Positions 10,800 to 22,878 of a stretch of 64,000 nt of DNA are shown here, piece after piece. The DNA lies in assembly GCF_024166365.1 (NCBI RefSeq), contig NC_064822.1:101800823-101864822 (forward strand), read 5' to 3'. A model generated the notes under the pieces. That model did not search any database. It worked only from the letters and a program-made list of their open reading frames with translations, and was not told the origin of the DNA. The stretch comes from Elephas maximus indicus. Taxonomy: Eukaryota; Chordata; Mammalia; Proboscidea; Elephantidae. The position numbers and the translations under genes are program-made. How positions within the stretch are numbered: position 1 is the stretch's first letter; each line of letters opens with the position of its first letter.

Positions 10800-11335
10800 A
10801 ACTGGGATTCTTGAGACCAGCCCCCGTGGTTGCAAAGCTTATCAGTATTCCATGGGTCTTTGGATTTTCATTAGCTCGTTCCCTATTCCCTTACACCAAC
10901 TCTGCCCTTAGTTATCCAGCCCAATTCCTCCCTCTTGGCGTTTAAGTTGTGATTATCCAGACAGAGGCTTAAGGTTGTTTCTTTTCCCATTATAAGTGCC
11001 ATTTTAGCTGATCAGAGATCTGTAGTTGATTTATTAGTGTATGGAAAAGAAGTGCGGAAATGTACATTGCAAATTGAATTTTTCTTGAAGGGACAGCTAT
11101 TGACTTGAATTTTCAGGTAAGCAGTAACAATGCTGTCAAATAAAATCAATGACAATAGTGGCCATCTAAGAATAAAACAGCAGCTGCAAATTACCTCACA
11201 TGCTCTTTTAACTCCTTAAAAATACTTGCTAGTGGATTCAGGTAGAAGATCTCTAGTAAAAACAACTTGCAAAAAGATTTGACCAGAGGGAGTTATTGCT
11301 TAATGGGCACAGAGTTTCTGTTTGGGGTGTTCAAA
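10800..11335. other. Unassigned sequence
   Basis: No recognised repeat, gene or RNA. Frames are short and closed. Confidence 0.5.
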
Positions 11336-11339
11336 AAGC

Positions 11340-11455
11340 TTTGAAAATAAATAATGATAATGGTTGTATAACACTGGATGCTTAATGCCATTAGATTATA
11401 CACTTGAAAATGGTTAAAATGGCAAATTTTATGTCATATATTCTTTACCACAGAG
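11340..11455 (+). repeat. Old L1 3'-UTR end
   Basis: 'GATAATGGTTGTATAACACT', 'ATTATACACTTGAAAATGG' and 'TTAAAATGGCAAATTTTATG' are in the order of the L1M 3'-UTR terminus. The rest of that L1 is absent. Confidence 0.7.
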
Positions 11456-11458
11456 TTC

Positions 11459-11604
11459 CTGACTGGTATAAACAGTTATTATGCTTGGCTGCTAATCAAA
11501 AGGTTAGAGGTTAAAGTCCACCCAGAGGCACCGTGGAAAAAAGGCCTGGAGATCTGTTGCAAACCCTATGGACCCAAACAAAGGAACTGTCAACATGACA
11601 AAAA
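11459..11604 (+). repeat. AfroSINE-type SINE (long subtype)
   Basis: The tRNA-like head reads 'CTTGGCTGCTAATCAAAAGG' and 'AAAGTCCACCCAGAGGCAC', then 'AGGCCTGGAGATCTG' and 'AAACCCTATGG'. It ends close to an A tract at the start of the next L1. The 3' third is degraded. Confidence 0.7.
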
Positions 11605-11620
11605 AAAAAAGTACAACAAA

Positions 11621-14600
11621 ATGGCAATAGTAAATTCATACCTATCAATAATTACACTGAATGTAAACAGCTTAAATGCACCAGTAAAGAGGCAGAGGGT
11701 GACAAAATGGATTTAAAAAAACAGAAAAACATTTATAAGCTGTCTACAAGAGACATGCTTTAGTCACAAAGACATAAACAAACTAAAACTCAAGGGATGG
11801 AAAAAATTTATCAAGCAAACAGTAACCAAAAGAGAGCAGGAGTGGCAATATTAATCTCTGATAAAACTGACTTCAAAGCAAAATCCACTATAAAGGACAA
11901 AGAAGAAGACTATAAAAACATGAAAGTATCAATACACCAGGAGGATATAATTATAATAAATATATACACACAAAATGAAAGGCCCCCAAAATACATAAAA
12001 CAAACTCTAACAGCATTGAAAAGAGAAACAGACAGTTCCTTAATAGTAGCAGGAGACTTCAACACACCACTCCCAGTATACAACACCTAGAAAGAAACTC
12101 AATAAAGATACAGAAGATCAAATGCCACAATCAACCAACTAGACCTTATAGACATATATAGAACACTCCACCCAACAGCAGTCAAGTATACATTCTTTTC
12201 CAATGCACACAGAACATTTTCCAGAATAGACCACAATTTAGGCCACAAAGCAACCCTCAACAAAGTGCAAAACATTGAAATAATGCAAAGTATTTTCTCT
12301 AATCACATATAAGTAGAAATCAATAATAGGAATAGCAAGGAAAAAAAAATCAAATTCATGGAAACTGAACAATACCTTGCTAAAAAACCACTGGTTAATA
12401 AAAGAAATCAAGGATGAAATTTTAAAAAATCACAGAATCAAATGACAATGAAAACACATCTTACCAAAACTTTTAGGACACAGCAAAAGTAGTGCTTAGA
12501 GGTCAATTTATAGCAATAAACAGCAAAAAAAAGAAGGGACAAAATCAAAACATTAGTCCTACAACTCAAAAAATAGAAAGAGAACAGCAAAAGAAGCCCG
12601 CAGTCACCAGAAGAAAGGAGATAATAAAGATTAGAGCAGAAATAAATGAATAGATAACAGAAAAACAATAAAACAAGACCAGAAGCTGGTTCTTTGAAAG
12701 GGTTGACAAAATCAATGAACTGTTGGCCAAACTGACAAAAGAAAAGCAGGAAAGGAAGCAAATAACCCAATTAAGATATAGATGGGTGATATCACAACAG
12801 AAACCAACTGAAATAAAAAAGATCATAACAGAATACTATGAAAAATTTTCTGGACAAAATTTGAAAACCTAAGGGAACTGTCAAGTGTCAAATTCCTAGA
12901 AACACACTGCTTACCTAAGCTAACACAAACTGAGGTAGAAAAACTAAACAGAGCCATAACAAAAGAAGAGGTTGAAAAAGAAATAAAAAATTCCCAGCAA
13001 CAAAAAAAAACCCTGGCTTAGATGGATTCATTGGGGAATTCTACCAAGCATTCAGGGAAGAGCTCATACCAATACTACTCAAACTATTTCAGAGCATAGA
13101 AAAGGAAACACTCCCAAATTCATTTTTTGAAGCCATCATGACCTTGATACCAAAGCGAGACAGAGACCACCAAAGAAAAAGTATAGGCCAATATCCCTCA
13201 TGAACATAGACACAAAAATTCTCAAAAAAATTCTAGCCAATAAAATTCAACAGTGTATCAAAACAAAAACACATCATGACCAAATGGAATTTATAGCAAG
13301 TTCTTTTTATGCAAGGCTGGTTCAACATTAGAAAATCAATCAATGTAATCCACCACATAAATAAAATAAAAGAATCACATGATCATCTCAACCAATGCAG
13401 AAACGGCATTTGACAAAGTCCAACATCCATTCCTGATAAAAACTCTCCGCAAAATAGGAACAGAAGGGAAATTCCTCAACAAAATAAAAGGCATTTATAC
13501 AAAACCAACAGCCAACATTATTCTTAATGGAGAGAGACTGAAAGCATTCCCCTTGAAAATGGGAATCAGACAAGGATGCTCTTTATCATCACTCTTACCC
13601 AACATTGTGCTGGAAGTCCTAGCTAGAGCAATAAGGCAAGAAAAAGAAATAAAGCATATACAAATTGGTAATGAAGAGGTAAAACTACCCCTATTCGCAG
13701 ATGATACGATATCACACATAGAAAACCCCAACTAATCCACAAGAAAGATACTGAAATTAATAGAACGTTTCAGCAACATAGCAGGATACAAGATTAACAT
13801 ATAAAAAATCGGCCGGATTCCTCTACACGAACAAAGAGGACTTGGAAAAGGCAATCACCAAATCGATACCATTTACAATAAAAAATAAAAAAAAATTTTT
13901 TTTTTTTTTTTTAGCCCCCCTCAAAATAAAATACTTCGGAATAAACCTAACCATGTACCTAAGAAAACTACAGAACACCATTGCAAGAAACCAAATGAGA
14001 CCTATATAAATGGAAAAATATACCAGGCTTATGGACAGGAAGACTCAACATTGTGAAAATGTTGATACTATCCAAAGTGATCTACAGATATAATGCAATC
14101 CTGATCCAACTTCCAACAGCATTCTTTAACAAGATAGAGAAACTAATCATTAACTTTCCTTGGAAAGGGAAGAGGCCCCAGATAAATAAAGCATTATTGA
14201 AGAAGAAAAAAGTGGGAGGCCTCACACCCTGATCTTAGAACTTACTATACAGCTACGGTAGTCAAAACACACTAGTACAGGTACAAAAACAGACACATAG
14301 ACCAATGGAACAGAATCGAAAACCCAGACATAAATCCATCCACCTAAGAGCAGCTGATATTTGACAAAGGACCAAGATCCGTTAAATAGGGAAAATACAG
14401 TCTTTTTAGCAAATGGTGCTGGCAAAACTGGATGTCCATCTGTAAAAATATGAAACACGACCCATACCTCATACCATACACAAAAACTAACCCGAAATGG
14501 TCAAAGACCTAATTGTAAAACCTAAAATGATAAAGATCATTGAAGAAAAATAGGGACAATACTAGGGGCCCTAATACATGGCATAAATACAATACAAACT

Positions 14601-15007
14601 ATAACTAACCATGCACAAGCTCCAGAAGAGAAACTAGGCAACTAGGGAGCTCCTAAAAATCAACCACTTATGCCTACTAAAAGACTTCACCAAAAGAGTA
14701 AAAAGAGAACCTACAGACTGGGAAAAAAAATTTGGCTACAACATCTGACAAGGGTCTAATCTCTAAAATCTATGGAATATTTAACACCTCAACAACAAAA
14801 GACAAATAATCCAATTTAAAAAATGGGCAAAGGATATGAACACACACTTCAGCAAAGAAGACATTCAGACAGCTAATATACACAGGAGAAGACACTTGCA
14901 ACCATTACCCACAAGAGAAATGCAAATCAAAACCAGAATGAGATACCATTTCACCCTAACAGTAATGGCACTAATCTGAAAAACAGAAAATAACAAATAT
15001 TGCACAG
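11621..15007 (+). pseudogene. L1 ORF2 remnant (endonuclease/RT), first piece
   Basis: The ATG at 11,621 fits the ORF2 start, followed by a readable 'SYLSIITLNVNSLNAP'. The endonuclease part has 'LIVAGDFNTPLP' near 12,040. The RT part has '[14 protein letters not shown]' near 13,700, so the FADD-type catalytic pair is readable, and '[20 protein letters not shown]' before it. Stops and frameshifts are frequent: open pieces are 11,797-12,090 and 13,379-13,735. An A9T18 run at about 13,886-13,912 is an extra insertion. ORF2 C-terminal sequence resumes at 22,577-22,878 and ends after 24,449. Confidence 0.85.
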
Positions 15008-16063
15008 TGTCTTAGGCTGGGTTCTCTAGAGAAACTACACCAGTAAAGCATATAAATATATATATACAGAGAGATTTATATCAAGGAAATGGCTCAGCAG
15101 TCGTAGAGGCTGGAACGTCCCAAGTCAATGGGTCAGGATACAGGCTTCTCCTGATTCACACACGTGCAGGGACTGGCAAACCCAGGATCAGCTGGTCAGA
15201 GAGCAGGGCTTTTGCTCACACGCTGTGAAGATTGATGAATCTCAAGATTGGCAGGCAAGACTGCAGGCAAGCTGCTAGCTCAAGTCCCAACAACCAGATG
15301 TCAGAAGAACAGGAGCCAGGTGCAGGATCCAGACAAGCAAAAGCCCCAAGCCTTGCCAGAATGTCCACTTACATTTAATGTGGGTGACATGCCCAAGGAA
15401 ACTCCCTTTCAACTGACTGGCTACTCACAGCAGATCCCATCATGGGGGTGATCACATATCAAATCTCAACAGAGAAGTGATCACAACATTATACGACTGC
15501 CAAAACACCGAGAATCAGGGCCCAACCAAGTTGACACGTCTTTGTCATCTAGTGCTGCTATAACAGAAGTACCACAAGTGGATTGCTTTAACAAAGAGGA
15601 AGTTATTTTCTCACAGTCTAGTTGGTTACAAGTCCAAATTCAGGGCGTCAGCTCCAAGGGAAGGCTTTCTCTCTCTGTTGGCTCTGGAGGAAAGTCCTTG
15701 TCCTCAATCTTCCCCTGGTCGAGGAGCTTCTCAGGCGCAGGGACCCCAGGTCCAAAGGACATGCTCCGCTGCTGGTGCTGCTTTCTTGGTGGTATGAGGT
15801 CCCCAACTCTCTGCTTGGTTCCCTGTCCTTTTATCTCTTGAGAGATAAAAGGTGGTGCAGGCCACATCCCAGGGAAACTCCCTTTACATTGGATCAGAGA
15901 GATGACCTGAGTAAGGGTGGTGTTACAATCCCACCCTAATCCTCTTCACATAAAATTAAAATCCAAAATGGAGGACAATGGCACATGGCTTAACCAAGTT
16001 GATACACACATTTTTGGGCGGACATAATTGAATCCATGACAACACACAATCTTAACCACCACA
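15008..16063 (-). repeat. 3' LTR of the ERV-L provirus, split
   Basis: The plus-strand start 'TGTCTTAGGCTGGGTTCTCT' and the end 'AATCTTAACCACCACA' match the reversed solo LTR at 24,919-25,466. The LTR is about 550 bp once the foreign LTR at 15,537-16,041 is discounted. It differs from the 5' LTR at many sites, so the provirus is not recent. Confidence 0.85.
15537..16041 (-). repeat. MaLR-like solo LTR, copy c, inside an ERV-L LTR
   Basis: It has the family blocks 'GTGCTGCTATAACAGAAG', 'GGTGGTATGAGGTC', 'TTTTATCTCTTGAGAGATAA' and ends 'GAATCCATGACA'. It splits the host LTR between 'CAAGTTGACAC' and 'ACACAATCTTAACC'. The flanks suggest a short imperfect duplication (GACAC / AACAC). Confidence 0.85.
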
Positions 16064-16269
16064 GTCCACCATTTGTCACCTTGGCACCTGTACACATCTC
16101 CTTAAACTATACATATGAATCTCTGAATAAAAACAATTGTAGTCATACTTGTGTGTAATGTGATACAATGACCACACATACAACCAAAAATCCACTAGCC
16201 CTGTTTGCATCTTATATTTTATAGATGAAGAAAACAAAAATATTTGATGCACACATACAAAGTGGGAAT

Positions 16270-17560
16270 ATTCGTATCAATTACCGTCCTTCTTTCTGCA
16301 ACTGGTCACATAGCTGAACCTGGTAATTAGAACTACCATCTTCCACCACCTGACCCGTATTTGCTTTGCCCTCAGCAAGCACCTCAGCTGGTCGTGGTTG
16401 TTTGCCTGGTGGAGTGACCCAAACATTCATCCTTGAAGGGTCTGGGCCATTAGCAGCCATGTTGGAATTGGGTTGCTGTATTTCTCCAATGACTTTAATC
16501 ACAGGGCATGGTAATACTGAGAGACACCCTAAGGGATCTCCTACATTCCAGACATACCCTTATTTACCCCCATCTCCTCTTGGTAATCAGGATCAATCAT
16601 AGAAGTTAGTTGATCCAGAGGCACAAGGAGCCCAAAGTGGCCAGGTGGTGTTCTTAGCTTCCAACTCAATGGAATCAGTGATGGGTCTCCAGGTGGGAGC
16701 ATTCCACCCTTTGGAACTAAGACCTCTAGACCCTAAGAACATAAGGTTGTGGGGACAGGAAGCAAAAATCTTGAGAGTGGGTCACAAGAGGTAATAGTAA
16801 GTGGTACCACTCTCATTTTCACCCCTTGATTCCTGGACCCATGAATCCTGGCTATGGGAGAAACAGCACCATACACTGGATGCTGGTTTAGAGCATTGCC
16901 CCAACCCTGCAAGGTATTGCCACCTAGCTGGCACTGTAATTGTGTCTTTAGAAGGCCATTCCATCATTTTATCAAGTCAGCTGCTTCAGGATGATGGGCA
17001 ACATAGTAAGACTAGTGAATTCCATGAACATGGGCCCATTGCTGCACTTCCTTTGCTATGAAGTGAGTCCCTTGATCCGAGGTGATGCAGTGTGGGATAC
17101 CATGATGGTGGATAAGGCATTCTGTAAGTGAACAGATGGTAGTTTTGGAAGAAGCATTGCATTCGGGGAAGGCAAATCCATATCCAGAGTAAGTGTCTGT
17201 TCCAGTAAGGACAATAGGCTGCCATTTCCATGATGGAAGTGGTTCAGTGTAATCAACTTGCTGCCAGGTTGTTGGCTGATCACCTTGACCAGTGGTGCCA
17301 TATAGGGGATTCAGTGTTGATTTTTGCTGCTGGCAGATTGGGCGCTCAGCAGTGACTGTAGCCAAGACAGCCTTGGTGAGTGAAAGTCCATGTTGCTGAG
17401 TGCATTCATAACCCCCATCCCTGCCACCCTGGCCATTTTGTTCTTGAGTCCATTGAGCAATGACTGGAGTAGCTGGGGAAAGAAGATGCGTCGCTTCCAC
17501 ACAATGCGTCATCCACTTGATTGTTAAAATCCTCATCTGCCGACATTACCCTTTGGTGAG
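16270..17560 (-). pseudogene. ERV-L pol: integrase remnant
   Basis: A 174-residue open piece at 17,012-17,536 contains the first catalytic Asp in 'GTDTYSGYGFAF' and the second in 'HCITSDQGTHF'. In the same frame near 16,960-16,990 the residue at the expected third acidic position (after Leu-Ile) is Lys, followed at once by a stop. A stop also ends the piece at 17,012. The tail near 16,281-16,502 ('PRPAEVLAEGK') resembles the end of ERV-L pol. Inactive. Confidence 0.8.
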
Positions 17561-19800
17561 CATTCACATGAGACACAAATATCTTCACTTTTTTTGCCCA
17601 TTCTGAGAGGTCTATCTACATGTCTCTTCCCCATAAATCCTTGTCTTCAATTTTCCAATCATGTTCCTTCCAAGTCCCTGACCATCCATCCAAACCATTG
17701 GCCACAGCCCATGAGTCAGTATCCAATTGTACAGCTGGCTATTTCTCCTTCCAAGTCAAGTAAAAAACCAGGTGCACTGCTCAAAGTTCTGCCCATTGGG
17801 AGGATTTCTCTCTACTACTGTCCTTCAGGGAGGTCCAGGAAAGGGGCTGTAGTGCTGCCACTGTCCACTGGTGCCTGCATATTGCACAGAATCATCTATA
17901 AACCAGGCATGAGTGTTCTCTTCTTTATTCAACTGATCGTAAGGAACTCCCTATGAGGCCATAGGTGCAGACGGAGAGATGGAGGGTAATGTGACTGGAG
18001 TGGAGACCATGAACATTTGGGCCACTTCCTCATGCAACTTACTTGTACCTTCAGGTCCTGCTCTGGCTCAATCTCATATGTACCATGTCATGGATCGAAT
18101 CGTGCCTCCCCAAAATGTGTGTCAACTTAGGCCATGATTCCCACTATTGTGTGGTTGTCTTCTATTTTGTGATTGTAGTTTTCCTATATGTTGTAAATTC
18201 TAATCTCTGATTGTAATTAATGAGGCAAGATTAGATTATGTTAAAGAGGATTAGGGTGGGATTGTAACACCCTTACTAAGGTCACATCCCTGATCCAATG
18301 TAAAGGGAGTTTCCCTGGGGTGTGGCCTGCACCACCTTTTATCTTACAAGAGATAAAAGGAAAAGAAAGTGAGCAGAGAGTAGGGGACCTCATACCACCA
18401 AGAAAGCAGTGTTGAGAGCAGAGTGGGTCCTTTGGACCTGAGGCTCCTGCGCAGGGAAGCTCCTAGACTACAGGAAGATTGATGACAAAGACCTTCCTCT
18501 AGAATCGACAGAGAGAAAGGCTTCCTGTGGAGCTGGCACCCTGAACTTCTAGCCTGCTAGGCTGTGAGAGAATAAATGTGTTTGTTAAAGCCATCTACTT
18601 GTGGTATTTCTGTTATAGCAGCACTAGATGATTAAGACATACCACTTCCATTTAATGATGGAGCGCTGCTGTGCACAACCAACTTTATGACTGTGAGTCA
18701 GACAACACCCAGTTCATGATGGGCAGCTCAGGCCACATGGTGACTTGGTGTCCCATGGTTAAGCGTTCAGTCTCTACTAAGGCCCAGTAACACGCCAAAA
18801 GCTGTTTCTCAAAAGGAGAGTAGTTATCTGCAGAGGATGGCAGGGCTTTGCTCCAAAATCCTAAGGGTCCACACTGTGATTCACCAGTAAGGATCTGCCA
18901 AAGACACCAAACAGCATTTCTATCTGCCATGGACATTTCAAGCACCATTGGATCAGCCCGATCATATGGCCCAAGTGGCAGAGCGGCTAGCATGGCAGCC
19001 TGAACCTGTTACAAAGCCTTCTCTTGTTCTGGGCTCTGCTCAAAACTAACAATCACTTAATAAATAGCCCAGAGCAGCACACCCAAATCAGGAACATGCT
19101 GCCTCCAAAATCCAAAGAGGCCTACTAGGTGTTGCGCTTCCTTTTTAGTTGTTGGAGGAGTCAATAATAGCTTATCTTTCACTTTAAAAGGAATGTCTTG
19201 ACATGTCCCTCACCACTGGATCCCTAGAATTTCCGCTAAGGAGGAAGGTGCCTGAATTTTTGTGGGATTAATTTCCACCCTCTAGGATGCAAATGTTTTA
19301 TCAATAAGTCCAGAGTCATTGACACTTTCTCCTTACTAGGTCCAATCAGCATAATATCATCAATGTAATGGGCCAGTGGGACATCTCATGGAAGGGAAAG
19401 ACGATCAATGTCCTTGTGGACTAAATTATGACATAGGGGATGGAGAGTTGATGTAGCTCTGAGGTAGCCAACTGAAGTGTATTGCTGGCCTTGCCAGCTA
19501 GGCAAACTGCTTCTGATGATCCTTTGAAACAGGTGTGGAGAAAAAGGCATTAGCCAGATCAATAGCTGCATACCAGGTACCGGGAGATGTATTAATTTGC
19601 TCAAGCAATGAAACTACATCTGGAACAGCAGCTGCAATTGGAGTCACCACCTGGTTAAGCTTTCAATAATCCACTGTCGTTCTACAAGATCCACCCGTTT
19701 TTTGCACAGGCGAAACAGATGAGTTGAATGAGGATGTGGTGGGAATCACCACCCCTGCATCTTTCAAGTCCTTGAGGGTGGCCCTCCAGGAATGCAGTAT
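17560..19800 (-). pseudogene. ERV-L pol: reverse transcriptase and RNase H remnant
   Basis: The RT catalytic box YIDD is readable at 19,356-19,367 within 'HYIDDIMLIG'. A piece at 18,685-18,993 has 'GFWSKALPSSADNYSPFEKQ', typical of the connection/RNase H part. RNase H text continues to about 17,590 beyond an inserted LTR (18,086-18,639). Frames are broken throughout. Confidence 0.8.
18086..18639 (+). repeat. MaLR-like solo LTR, copy d, inside ERV-L pol
   Basis: It begins 'TGTCATGGATCGAATCGTG' and ends 'GATGATTAAGACA', flanked by a perfect 5-bp TSD, TACCA (18,081-18,085 and 18,640-18,644). Length 554 bp. It interrupts the RNase H region of the provirus, so this LTR family moved after the ERV-L insertion. 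Confidence 0.9.
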
Positions 19801-20240
19801 TGCTTTTGGATTACTATTTTCCTAGGTAGGGGCAGTTCTAATGGCTTCCACTTGGGTTTTCCTACCATAATAGCCCTTACTCCATTTGTCAGAGATCCAA
19901 TGTGGGGGTTCTGCCAGTTGCTGAGTGTATCTATTCCAATTATGCATTCTGAAACTGGGGAAATCACTACAGGATGGGTTCGGGGACCCATTGGAACTAC
20001 TGTGGGATAGACATGAGCTAAGACTTCATTAATAACCTGACCTCCATATGTCCCCACTCTGAATGGTGGGCCACAGTGATGTTTTGGGTCTCCTGGAATT
20101 AGTGTCAGTTCAGAGCCAGTATCCAGTAATCCTCAAAAAGTCTGATTATTTCCTTTTCCCCAATGAACAGTCACTCTTGTAATTTGGGAAAGGCTGGGAG
20201 AAAGATTAACAATATAAGTTTTTGGCAGTGTATTGGAGTC
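19764..20240 (-). pseudogene. ERV-L aspartic protease remnant
   Basis: The active-site box DTGS is present at 20,112-20,123 within 'LLDTGS'. Downstream, 'ECIIGIDTLSNWQNPHIG' at 19,764-20,057 fits the end of protease and entry to RT. The piece is a frame-broken part of a gag-pro-pol polyprotein. Confidence 0.75.
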
Positions 20241-20279
20241 CTCCCTCAAGAGAACCCAACTCCCTCTTCAATCAAGGGG

Positions 20280-21950
20280 TTGTGGGTCTTTAAACTAGCT
20301 CAAGTCTAGGAATTGATTGAGGGGCTGTAGCTCTCTATTCTGGCAAATCAAGTTTGACTGCTGTTCACTTGACCTAGAATTCATCGGCTTATACAGATCG
20401 AGTAAATATTTAGTAGATTTCCTGTCTAATTCACTCCTAGAGGCATTATGATTAAGTAGCCAAGGCCATAAATCCATACAAGTCAGACTATTCTGATTAC
20501 TGCTTTGACTCTGCTGTTCATTACAGTAACCATGCCCACCTTGTCTTTGTCAACTGCTGCTACTTGGCCCCTACCACCATGGGGTCCAGTCGCCCCCATT
20601 GTAGTTAGGTGTCTTAATTCAGTTAGGGCAGTTTTCACTGTCAAATCTGACTTACATAAAATAACAATCATGGCAGTGTTCAAGGATGCTGGAGTTACCG
20701 TCACAGATTTGTTCCTCACAGTTATGGTGAAAGATGTGTCCTCTCTAGCCATTCCATGTGTGGGTCTGTGGGTCTAACCTGATAAATCCACTCTAGCATG
20801 CTAATTTCCCTAAGCCTTTGGATACCTTCTTCTACAGTATACCAAGGCAGGTCTGGTACTTCAACTTGATTTAGTGTACGCCACCATGTAATCCATGCTC
20901 CAGCAACCCAACCAAATAAACTATTAGACCCTTTCCTAACTTCTCGAGCTGAAACATTGAATGAAGAATGCGCTTAGTGGGCCCATATCAATAAATTCAG
21001 ACTGATCTATCTTTATGTTCCTTACACCATTATCCCACACCCTTAATAGCCATTCCCACACATATTCCCCAGGTTTCTGTTTGTATATATTAGAAAAGTC
21101 AAGCAGTTCTTTCAGAGTGTAGTGTACCTCCTCCTGGGTCACACTTTATACTTCACCTTTTGGGGCTCCTTCGAGTTAAGTTTAGCTACAGGTCTAAAAG
21201 CCAAAATCTGTGGGGAGATGTTTTGTGACTATTCAGCATTGTCTTGTAAATCACTGGCCTCAGGAAAGGCCCCAGGTAATGACTCAGACGAAGGCTTTTT
21301 AGATGCAGCTGGATTATCTCATTAGATGGGAATGGAGGGGCTAATAGTTTTACTGGGCAGGGTGGTTTAGCAGACAGAGTAATCTCTTCAGATGGGGTGA
21401 GAGAGCTTGTTTTGTTATCAGGAGTGATTCAACGGAATTTAGGGGCTCAGCGTCTCCAGCTTGCTGATTATCTGCCCATGCATCCCCCATCCCAAGTTTC
21501 AGGATCCCATTTCTTCCCAATCAGTGCCCTCAACTTATCTTCAGACACCTCTCAAGGTTGGCAGTTGAGTTGGTGTTGTAATTCAGCCACTCTTACAATA
21601 AGGCTCTGGGTTTAGTTTTCAGCAATATCAGCTCTGTTACTACAAGAAATAAGGCTTTCTTTCAAGGCACAAGTGGAAACTTTGAAGTTGTTTATTGGTT
21701 CTTGAGCTTTGACTCTGAAGACCTGAGCTCATTTCTATCTTTCACCAGTTTGTCTAGTGAAAGTAGGACTAACCAACCAGCTTCTTTATACTTCTTATTA
21801 TGACAAAATTGTAGAAAGGTATCATACATGCAATCACCCAGAGCTTCACCTTTCACCAATACCTGATCTATTGGTGGTGATATTTTGTGTATTTAAATTG
21901 CCACGTCAAGCCACGGATTAGTAATGACCTCATTACTACTGGAAACAGAG
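20280..21950 (-). pseudogene. ERV-L gag remnant
   Basis: Located between the 5' LTR and protease. The piece at 20,936-21,142 ('LKELLDFSNIYKQKPGEYVW') resembles a class III capsid region. The piece at 20,483-20,752 lies toward the gag C-terminus. There is no long open frame. I cannot assign matrix or nucleocapsid boundaries. Confidence 0.6.
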
Positions 21951-22023
21951 TCATCAAAACCTTCAAGAGTAGCCAGACTTGGGAACCAATTTAGAAAACT
22001 CATCCTTACAATTTTGTTTCACT

Positions 22024-22041
22024 AGAACCACTCTCGTACCA
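22024..22041 (-). other. Retroviral primer-binding site, Leu-tRNA-like
   Basis: Two bases inside the 5' LTR, the minus strand reads TGGTACGAGAGTGGTTCT. It starts with the TGG expected to pair with a tRNA 3' CCA and closely resembles a leucine-tRNA 3' end complement, with a few changes. This supports the ERV-L assignment. Confidence 0.65.
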
Positions 22042-22043
22042 AA

Positions 22044-22576
22044 TATCTTAAGCTAGGTTCTCTAGAGAGGCAAAACCAGTGAAGCACATAAATATACAGA
22101 GAGAGGTTTATATCAAGGAAATGGCTCATGCAGTTGTAGAGGCTGGAATGTCCCAAGTCCTTGGGTCAGCATAGAGGCTTCTCCTGAGTCACACAGCCAC
22201 AGGGACTGGCAAACTCAAGATCAGTAGGTTGGAGAGCAAAGCCCTTGTTCACAGGCTGTAAAGATCCATGAATCCCAAGATTGGCAGGCAAAACCAAAGG
22301 CAAGCTGATGGCTCAAGTCCCAAGAAATGGAGGCCAGATGAACAGGAGCCAGCTGCAGGATCCAGAATGAGCAAAAGCTCCCAAGCCGTGCCAGAAAGTC
22401 AGCTTATATTTCATGCAGGCCACATGCCCAAGGAAACTCCCTTTCAACTGATCAGCTACTCACAGCAGATCCATCGTGGGGGTGATCACATATCAAGTCT
22501 CAATAAGGAAGTGATCACAACATTGTATAACTGCCAAAACACAGAGAATCACAGCCCAGCCAATTTGACGCACAAC
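22044..22576 (-). repeat. 5' LTR of the ERV-L provirus
   Basis: It is collinear with the 3' LTR over its length ('GGTTCTCTAGAGAGGCAAAA', 'ATATCAAGGAAATGGCTCA', 'CACAACATTGTATAACTGCC'). About eight terminal bases seem lost at 22,576 relative to the solo LTR. Sequence differences from the 3' LTR are frequent. Confidence 0.85.
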
Positions 22577-22878
22577 CTTAAATACCAGAGAGAGGTTGCG
22601 GGGAGATTAGAACTCTTAGGCACTACTGGTGGAAATGTAAACTGGTATACCCACTATGGAAAGTGATATGGCGCCTCCTTAAAAAGCTACAAGTAGAAAT
22701 ACCATATGATCCAGCAATCCCACCCCTAGAAAATATAACCTAGAAAAAAATGAGCTGTCATGCGAATAGGCAAATGCATACCCATTGCAATATTATTCAT
22801 AATAGTAAAAGATGGAAACAACCTAAATGCCCATCAACAGATGAATGGATAAACAAATTGTGGTACATAAACAAAACG

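Larger units (their letters stand above)
15008..22576 (-). mobile_element. ERV-L-type endogenous retrovirus provirus, minus strand
   Basis: Two related LTRs (15,008-16,063 with an insertion, and 22,044-22,576) enclose gag-protease-RT-RNase H-integrase remnants in that order on the minus strand. A primer-binding site resembling a leucine-tRNA site lies next to the 5' LTR. No envelope gene is recognised between integrase and the 3' LTR (about 0.8 kb), as in many class III (ERV-L) elements. All frames are broken by stops and shifts. It sits in an old L1; the pentamers CACAG and ACCAG are a possible TSD. Two solo LTRs have inserted into it (15,537 and 18,086). Confidence 0.85.

Noticed and set aside
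16063-16900. Envelope gene of the ERV-L provirus
   Set aside because: No membrane segment, signal peptide or other envelope-like feature is seen; the text fits the end of pol.
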